This document shows positions 56,290 to 64,000 of a stretch of DNA of 64,000 nt, piece by piece (the stretch's first letter is position 1; each line of letters begins with the position of its first letter). The DNA is from Holothuria scabra. Taxonomy: Eukaryota > Echinodermata > Holothuroidea > Aspidochirotida > Holothuriidae. A program made the translations under genes and the position numbers. The stretch covers positions 49,386,879 through 49,450,878 of the forward strand of contig CM074187.1 of NCBI GenBank assembly GCA_037179385.1. The letters run 5' to 3'. The notes under the pieces were generated by a model, which saw nothing but the letters and a program-made list of their open reading frames with translations, did not search any database and was not told where the DNA came from.

Positions 56290-57905
56290 TAGGGTTCGAC
56301 CGATTATGCTATAATCAGTAATACCCGATTACCGATTATTTAATTTAACAATCAGCCCGATGCCGATTACCGATCACCGATTATTAGAAAGAGGGAAGTC
56401 ACATGTTTGTCACTTAGTACGTGTCCCTTACTTTGTGCATATCGTATTACCATAACCAGTTCAGGATGGAAAATATTGGGAATATTTCTGTTGGTTCCAC
56501 GAACGGGATATCATATCATTTTTGAGGGCAAAATATTTTCACTTCAAAAGTGGAAATACAAATCAACCCTTAATACTGTACAGTTGTTTGCAGTCGATGT
56601 CACATGCCCTTTGATTATTTAGTTCTCAGGCCAACATCATGCTCTGTCTAGTTTTCATCCCCCATTCATGTCGGAACATTGCATTCTGTTACTGTACTGG
56701 GTTGTAGTTGCGTTAATGTACTGTAGCTACTCTCCCGCTTTAACGAACCCCATGTATTAAAAGCAATCATGATAATCTTATCAGTTCTGGGCACCCGTAT
56801 AACATATCTTATGGTTCCTTTCCGATATAAATGTCCCCGTATATTTTAAGCAGTTCTCGTCCAAAACTTCCGTCTTGTTTAAAAAGAATCTGCAACTGAA
56901 ATGCATGCAAGTCCGATCCCCGGAAAATCCACATACACAGAGATTTGTGATGCCGTTTCCAGGTGAATTTAGCACAGGGCTCGCCTGGCTTCGCCAGCCG
57001 GCATTACAAGCGCGATCGTCGTAACACAAACTCAATGGGAAAATTTGTCTGGAGTATTTTCACACACTAAATCACATAGGCGAAGGCGCGTGTTGTGATT
57101 GGCTGCCTAGAATCAACGCAATCGAACCAATCACGAAGCAGGGGCCAATTTAAATTTTGCAATGGATCTTTTGCATATGATGTCACAGAGCAAAATATGA
57201 TGCCTTTTTTGGTGGTAAAAACGGACATGCACGCAAGTCTAGTGCATGCGTGGACCAAGAAGTTTGCTGCAAAAGACCATGTGCATTACTGTTTTCGTTT
57301 GCAATGACGTCGTATGACAACATTGCTTAAGTCCTACCGTAAATAACATTATGGAAGGAATGCTGGGAATTACTTAATTTATGCAAGGTAATAACCACCG
57401 AACTTCACAAGATTCTAAGTGCTACGTGTACAAAACGTGCACAGATATGTATGCAAAGCTTGGGGATTTGAAAAAAGGCGAAACACTGCAGCTAGATAGT
57501 CTGTACTATGTGTTTTATGCAGAACAGTTTGTACAGCAACTTACGCAGCACTTTCTGCGGGACAGGAAGAGTACACCTTGAATGCCCTTCTAAATCGAAT
57601 TCCAAGTAATACTACCGGGTTATAGCGGAAAACATCAAACGATCATTCCCATGGCAGGGGTAAAATGTAGGTTTGTGATTATCAATGCATCCCGTTTTGG
57701 CGGGAAGTTGAAGGATTGCGTTTTCACAGGAATTTTAACGAAATTAAGTGCAAGGTTCAAGTATATGTAGCCCCCTTTTCCAGTTTGCAAATAATCGGTG
57801 GTAGTGATCGGTTGAATGGCAGAATTTTACCGATGCCGATTATTTACCGATAACGCAATAATCGGCCCAATGCCGATTACTTAACAGATGATCGGTCGAA
57901 CACTA
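56290..57905. mobile_element. hAT element, non-autonomous, 1616 bp
   Basis: Ends TAGGGTTCGACCGAT and inverse TAGTGTTCGACCGAT, flanked by an exact 8-bp duplication ATTTTGTG (56282-56289, 57906-57913). The first and last ~100 bp are rich in ACCGATTA / TAATCGGT words that may be transposase-binding subterminal repeats. A 66-codon frame (57381-57581) with GETLQLDSLYYVFYAEQFVQ has a relative at 59999-60110 but no known domain. No transposase, so non-autonomous. Confidence 0.9.
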
Positions 57906-57913
57906 ATTTTGTG

Positions 57914-59623
57914 TGAAATGATGCAAAGTTAACCTTCAATTAAATACAAATTTACTTACCCCTCAGCCATCTCGATGAATATCCTTAGCTATTGGAACAA
58001 TGGCGATTGTATTTGTTATATGATCCTCTCTGTCCATTTATGTGTAGAAATCAGGCTTCCGAGCAGACCCATTAAACCCACAAAATCCAGTAAAAGCCCA
58101 CATTGGCATTTTGGGCCCATATTTAAGAAAAATAACCCATGGATATTACCCGTAAAACCCATACTTGGCGGACTGTTGGTAACCTCTTATCTGTACTGGC
58201 TTTAATTCCTTCATAAAGAAAAGAATGCCAAATTTTTTCTTTTTTCGTAATCATTTATATGTACTGTGTTATGTGCCTGCTATTAGAGTTTGGTTTTGGA
58301 CAGTCCACAATCTCTTTCGCTAAGATAGTTGCAAAAAACCCAAGATGGGGGTTAGTATAAGCCCTTTAGCTCTGCTGTATTTCTCTGAAGGGTATTGGTT
58401 GGTCACTAATTAACTAAGGGTACTGGAAAAATATAAATTAGTGTAATAATGCAGGGAATAACTTATCCAGTATCGCATCGCAATTTGCTACACAAACCAG
58501 CCAAGTTGCTATACAAATGAAAAATTGTGCAGTAAATTTTTGTGTGCATAACAGTTGCATTTTCACAAAAAATGTGTGAAAGACCTCAAAAGTTTTTAAA
58601 ACTGCTACGCAAAAGTTGAATGCTAAATTATTCCCTGATATGCATAGCTTGGATATGTTTATTGTTCATATTTGATCTTTAAAAAAATTTTGTTTCAAAG
58701 TGAAGGGTCGGAGAGGCCTGAGCAAATCCATGGTTACAGTTCACACTCACATATGAAATGTAGTCAAATGCAAATTCTCATATAATTTACTACTGTGTTG
58801 GCAAGGTCTGTCAGGTGCAGTACTCTGTCTGGAAGACAAATGGGCCCACAGGAAGAGCATTATACACCTCTTAATTTACTTCACATATGTCTGTATCTAG
58901 ATGAATCCGAACATTTAAGTAGTGGTCTGATTAAGTCGGCCATAACTGGATTTTGTCAACTTTAATCTTTCCAGTTCTTTTGTGAATGTAGCATGGATGA
59001 TTGTACAAGAGAATACCTCTTGACTCTCTCAATTTCACTGAATTAAGGGTTTTAGCATTGCATGTAGACTGTCAATTTAAGACAATTTGAGGGTGGAGGA
59101 TCCCACTTATGATCAGCTGGTCGGGTTCATCTATGGTGTTAATTCATGATACTGTACTGCACAGGTACCTGAATAATTGAGGATTCTTTCCAAGTTTGCT
59201 TTAAAAGAGTGATGTATTTGCAGTAACATCCCCCCCCCCTCCCCCTCAAAAAAAAAGGATTGTTGTTGACTTCCACAATTACCAACATTCATTGTGAGGT
59301 AAGAAAGCAAATTGGCACTCTTTTGGTGTATACATATACTGTACTGTTGCCTACACCATGATAAAAGTGAAGGACAAAAGAATGGTAACTGAAATCAGTT
59401 TCAAAGTTCAGGCTTGTAAATTTTTGAGCAACAACTAAGAAATTGAATTCCATCAACAAAATATCACTATAGGTGTTTACAAAACACACTGCTTTGTAGT
59501 TCTGCAAAAAATGTTTTGAACAACCAAAATGTTCTTATGGACAACTATAAAACAGTGAAAAGGTTGCCCATACTCAGGCTGTCAGATTTCACAGGAACGA
59601 TGTTCCCCATCGCGTGGTGGACC
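57914..59623. other. Intronic sequence without recognisable genes
   Basis: No coding similarity. A segment near 58065-58160 contains repeated AACCCACAAAATCC / AACCCATG words, similar to 61320-61440, probably an old repeat. Poly-C near 59230. Confidence 0.4.
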
Positions 59624-61292
59624 CAGGGTTTTCCCTGGGTTTAGAATTGAACGTCGCGCATCTTCTGCGTCTATAGTTGGATCGCCGGCCTGGGGGAGGG
59701 GTATAAGGGAAGGGGGTGTCCCCCTCCCCTTTTGGAAATTTTGTGACTTATGCAAGTCGCTAGACGCAAAATGGTGACACTTTTAAGGCAAATTAGTCAG
59801 CACAATTTCTGTAAGTCGGCGCAAAAATATTAGCACTGAAACTCACATTCATACAAATTTTCACGAACGGGATATCATTTTTGTAGGCGTAATATTTTCA
59901 CTTCAAAAGTGAGGATACACATCAACCGTTAATACAGTAGATTTGTTTGCAGTCGATGTCACATGTCCTTTAATAATGTAGTTCTTAGGCCAACATCAAA
60001 AGGCGAAACACTGCAGCTTGATAGTCTGTACAATGTGTTTTGTGCAGAACAGTTTGTACAGCAACGTACGCGGCGCTTTCCGAGAGAAAGCAAGGAAGAT
60101 ACATTGAAATGCAATTCTAAATCTAATTGCATTTTATACTACAGGGTTATAGCGGAAAATATCAAACGATAACTTCCATGGCAGGGATAAAATTTTACTT
60201 TTGTGATTATCAATGCATCCCGTTTTGGCGGCAAGCTAAAGGATAAATTTTACGAAAGTAAGGGCAAGTTTCAAGTATATTTTAGGCCCTTCTTAAGTTT
60301 GCAAAATAATCGGTGGTAAAGATCGAGTGAATGCCAGAATTTATAAGAGCAATGGAGTACGTGGCTGCAAGCAATCACAGATTGTGTGCGTACCGATTTT
60401 TTGTATGGAAACATGTTGGGAAAACAAGGGTTCTATGACATCATACACATAAGGTCCATTGCACTTATTTTAAGTTACCTCTACGTAAGAAACATCGTGA
60501 TTGGTTCATTATTGCTTTTAATCAGCCAATCATACTCGCGACATCGTCAGTGCAGTTTTACTGTGTAGGAATAACGTGTAGAAACCAACTGTCTTCGCAT
60601 AGAATTCTAATACTCCCATTGCATTTGTGCTACGATCAGATTTCCCAAACTTTTGTTGTACATAGTCGAGCAAAACAGTTCAGAAATGGAGTATTTACTT
60701 GGGGGTTAAGACTGGAATGTACGTTTGCACAACTTCATTTTACGATTTTCTGAATTGTGGCGTAAGTTTTAAGAACGAAGTAACAGGAAATATGTTAGAT
60801 TAAAGAAGTAAAGATACAATGACATGACAATGACATTGACAATTTTCCAAATCTGAGACATTAGCCCCGCCTCTAACCTGCAAAAACAGGCGTTTGTGTT
60901 TTGGTCGTGCAAGTCGTGTTGTGCCACGTAGCTACTGCGCTCCGGAGTGAGCACAACAGTTTCCTGATATGAGCCTACGAGGGCAAGTGCATGCTAGTTA
61001 ATAATACTGTGTTGTATACTTGTACAGTAGTAGGCTCTATGGGATATACATAAAGAGCTCCGACTCGCTTGCAGTGGTATTTACATGGAAGTTAAAAAAG
61101 TTAGTTGCAGTTGTACAAATAAGTCAATGATGTTGTTGTTAATTGTATTAACAACAAAAGCAAACGTTGACAGCTAGAAAGAAGAAAAATTATGGAGGCT
61201 AACTGGCAGCAATTTTGAACATCGCGGCCTCCTTGATTTTGAAGCTTGAACGTCGCGGGGCGCGACGTTCAAAAGGCCCAGGGAAAACCCTG
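59624..61292. mobile_element. hAT-like element with palindromic ends, 1669 bp
   Basis: Left end CAGGGTTTTCCCTGGGTTTA then GAATTGAACGTCGCGC; right end is the inverse CAGGGTTTTCCCTGGGCCTT then TTGAACGTCGCGC. Each terminus is itself palindromic (CCAGGGTTTTCCCTGG) and the right subterminal region folds (GAACGTCGCGGGGCGCGACGTTC, 61249-61271). The start CAGGG suggests hAT, but no clean 8-bp duplication was found. It contains a copy (59862-60340) of part of the hAT element at 56290-57905. Confidence 0.75.
59862..60340 (+). repeat. Internally deleted copy of the 56290 hAT element
   Basis: CACGAACGGGATATCATTTT, CACTTCAAAAGTGAGGATAC, TTTGCAGTCGATGTCACATG, GGCGAAACACTGCAGCTTGA, AATAATCGGTGGTAAAGATC match 56497-57810. 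About 840 bp present in the longer copy (56637-57475) are missing here, and both outer termini are gone. Confidence 0.8.
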
Positions 61293-61964
61293 GGACCTGT
61301 GATGATTTAATTACGAAACCCCCAAAACTGGTTACCACCAATCAGTTAGGACCCATGAATTTTGTGACAAATCCCAAAAGTGGGTTCCCATGGGTTACCA
61401 TGGTGAAAAATGACGGAACCCACAAACGGGTCCCTGTGATTTTTGAAATCCAACGGCTTGCATACTGCTTTTATTATGAAAATTTTCTTTTACAACAAAG
61501 GCAAATTTCCCTTTAATATTCATTGATGAAAGTGTAACAGCATTGTACTACAGCACAGTGCTTACAACTTATGTACAAATCATAAAAAATGCACTATGCT
61601 GACCCCTAAATTATGAGTTTGTTATGTCCTTTTAACATTTGCTGGTATGTCATATTTTCGCAATTGACCTTCCTTCGGTTTGATATAGGTCTCACAGCTC
61701 CAGACTTAACAGTAGCCATAAAAGCTTGTCTAACTGAACAAAGTCAGCTCTAGAATATATTATGTAGTAAACATACTTTACAGTTTAACCTGCAGTGGTA
61801 ATGTTGTAGGAAATCTGTGGCACATACAGGATACAGTAGTAACTGTACTTTACACAACAAAGTGAATGATACAACTGAATGCATGCAGAAGGCAGATTTG
61901 AAGCCATTTAGGCATGGATAATTACTTTTGGCCATGCAATACTGTACACAGCTCCTGCTTGCCA
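61293..61964. other. Intronic sequence without recognisable genes
   Basis: AACCCACAAACGGG / GTGGGTTCCCATGGG words near 61365-61430 look like an old repeat related to 58065-58160. No coding similarity. Confidence 0.4.
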
Positions 61965-62898
61965 TGATTTATGCAGATGACACTCAAATTTATTCATTCA
62001 TGCCAAAATCTCTTGACAGCTGTTCCACCCTATCAAAGTTGGAAGCTTGCATAGAAGACATCCGATCATGGTCCCTTGCTAATGGTCTGAAACTAAATGA
62101 CAACAAAACAGAACTTATTCACATTTCTTCAAAATTTCGATCCGTATCTCCCGTTCAGTCATTCCAGATTGGACCTGCTCACATTGAACCTGTTCAACAT
62201 GCCAGAAACTTGGGTGTAGTTTTTGATCGTCACCTCACAATGGATCTACATGTTAATAATGTTTGCAGAGCTGCATCTCTGGCGCTCCATAAAATTGGAA
62301 AAATCAGAAAACACCTAGATCAAAGAACCACTGAGACTCTAGTTCATGCTTTTGTGTCTTCAAGACTCGATAACTGCAACAGCTTACTCTATGGGCTTTC
62401 AAGTTCTCGTCTCAAGAAATTACAACATATACAGAACTCAGCTGCTAGATTAGTTACACTTACAAAACCAAACGATCATATAACTCCAGTCCTCCTTAGC
62501 CTTCACTGGCTTCCTGTTGCTGATCGGATTAAATACAAAGTCCTCTTGCTGACATTTAAATGTTTACACAATTCTGCACCTGTTTACCTACAAGATCTCG
62601 TCCAAAATTACACTCCTACCCGCTGCCTTCGCTCCAGTTCTAAACTGCTACTCTCCTCTCCTCCAGTTTGTACTAATTATTACGGTTGCCGTTCTTTCCA
62701 ATACTCTGCTGCTTGTCTCTGGAATGACCTCCCTGTTACAGTTAAAGAAGCAAGAACACTCGCAAATTTTCAGACCTTACTTAAATCTTACCTTTTCTCC
62801 TGTCTATGACTTTCATCTTTTCTTTTCTCAGCGCAAAGGGACTTCAGTGTGGTTTGCGCTTTATAAGAACTGTGTATTATTATTATTATTATTATTAT
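61965..62898 (+). pseudogene. 5'-truncated L2-type LINE with intact C-terminal frame
   Basis: An open frame to 62809 starts in the reverse transcriptase catalytic box YADDTQIY (from about 61967) and continues LEACIEDIRSWSLANGLKLN, DNKTELIHIS, LGVVFDRHLTMDLHV, SRLDNCNSLLYGL, LQHIQNSAARLVT, LSLHWLPVADRIKYKVLLLT, APVYLQDLVQNYTPTR and LWNDLPVTVKEA: the L2-clade order. The 3' UTR (62810-62876) has the hairpin-like GGTTTGCGCTTTATAAGAAC and a (ATT)n tail (62876-62898). The upstream RT and endonuclease are missing, so it cannot transpose by itself. With about 280 codons free of breaks it is younger than the 32740 LINE. Confidence 0.93.
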
Positions 62899-64000
62899 TG
62901 TGATCTGTCCCTTTCATTTCCAGTCCCTTTTAAGGACTCTGGTTTCCATTCAAAATGTTTTGTAAGTTCCATTCTGAATAAGTGTAAAATTCTGGTGTAA
63001 ACCTTGCCATTTCAATGTTGTGTTTTTGCTTGTCAAAGAGGCCTACAGCTCCAGGCATATTTGGTTGATGTGTATGATTTGAATGAATATGGCAATGGTC
63101 TCACACAGGTCTGTATACATTTGTGTGAATATGACCAAATTTACCTAAACTTGCCAGGCCCCACATTAGATCAAGAGTGCAGGTCTAGGTTTTGTATTGT
63201 TCAGTGAATGCAATTTAGTTGAATAGGAAAAGGGAAAAAGTAATTGTTAAGTTCTACCTGAGGATCAATATGAATTACTAATGCTCTGGCTGTTAGGCAT
63301 GTGTGTGCTCTTTAACATAATGCAATATGTCCATAAGTTAATGTAGACCTCTGCAGATAACAGACAGGAGGATTAAAGGCAGACTCCAAGTCCAGTCTTG
63401 AGTGTGCAGCCCACAGAGTATAAATTATTAACTTTTATCAAGGTTTTATATGTGTAATTCAGTGTCTCAGTGTGTCAGTGCATGTGTGCCAAAACTAGGG
63501 TACATTTAATCATTCTGTATAAAATTGTTGGTTGGTCTGAAACTGTTCAATATAGGCATGGAAAGCTTTAAACAGGCTTTCAAAATCAGTTTACATGTCC
63601 TTTTATATCATTGTATTGGGCACAGACATATAGCTCGAGGGATAAGTGGTTGAAATCCCCAGTCCAGGACAAAAGTTTAAGAATAAAATCATAAGAAAAT
63701 TTCAAAAAAGAGGGTCACTGAAAACTCCAGTATGTTTTTGCCTCAATTTTGCAGCTGGGACCTCAAAGGAAAGATTTCTGTCTTGGAAGCCTTCCTCTTA
63801 GACCCCTGCCCCTACTCACACTCAAAGAACTCTTCCCATGACAAAACCCTGTCAACGTACCTGGCTTTGTACTTTACAAACTGACTTGGCAAGCTTTTCA
63901 TAACTGATAGCAGTTAAAAAGTTTTCTGCCATTGTGTGTTCCAAAAGTTGACTCCCACTGCAAACACTGAAAAATTACCAAAAAATTGCAGTAATTTAAT
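62899..64000. other. Intronic sequence without recognisable genes
   Basis: No coding similarity, exon-like acceptor plus open frame, or repeat structure recognised up to the window end. VPS13 exon 2 was specifically looked for and not seen. Confidence 0.4.

Noticed and set aside
59624..61292. Exact 8-bp target duplication for this element
   Set aside because: GGACC occurs near both ends, but it may be part of the terminal repeat; no unambiguous duplication can be assigned.
50113..64000. VPS13 exon 2
   Set aside because: I looked for a frame resembling the conserved N/D-V-V-L-x-N-L...LDVPFKVK segment after a splice acceptor and found none; a tblastn with a VPS13 protein would settle it.

Overview
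This is a stretch of an AT-rich animal nuclear genome. It has no bacterial features. The two genuine host coding regions I recognise are an intracellular lipid-binding (FABP-type) protein at 28461-28847 and the first coding exon of a VPS13A/C-like gene at 50013-50112. Introns, TATA box, polyadenylation signal, tRNA-derived SINEs, CR1/L2-type LINEs, hAT-type and TTAA-type (Kolobok/T2-like) MITEs all point to a metazoan. The repeat flavour (CR1 + L2 + tRNA SINE + TTAAAGG MITEs, abundant TAGGCCTA) would suit a marine invertebrate, perhaps a deuterostome such as an echinoderm or hemichordate, but that is inference.

Layout. 1-6598: non-coding sequence with one SINE and fragments. 6599-17744: a possible single 11.1-kb composite transposable unit, bounded by inverted AT-rich palindromic arms and the same CATAAT hexamer outside both ends; inside are a SINE/microsatellite/LINE-tail block and several MITEs, with no transposase seen. 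17751-21086: unrecognised. 21091-21654: TTAA element. 21829-23060: a tandem array of strongly structured RNA-like units with different 'heads', one of which is a U1 snRNA 5' end. 23185-28200: SINEs and MITEs. 28284-28902: FABP gene. 28950-31800: repeats, including a 358-bp foldback element built of AGAGTGAA words. 32740-34917: frameshifted LINE followed by an 83-nt near-perfect hairpin. 35030-35595: second foldback element. 37091-43690: hairpins, a ~170-bp tandem array interrupted by a hAT-like element, then a LINE split by a related 2.3-kb hAT-like element. 44230-48000: MITEs and a dispersed relative of the structured array unit. 48320-49382: CR1 fragment split by a TTAA MITE. 49900-64000: VPS13 5' end and its very long first intron, holding a LINE tail, a MITE with a nested TA-type element that carries a HIRAN-like coding fragment, two further TIR elements (56290-57905, 59624-61292) and an L2 LINE.

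The two host genes are both + strand and unrelated in function (fatty-acid carriage; bridge-like lipid transfer at membrane contacts), though both concern lipids. Nearly everything else is layered mobile DNA, and the nesting order can be read directly at several places. Boundaries come from reading by eye, so element edges without a stated target duplication are approximate.
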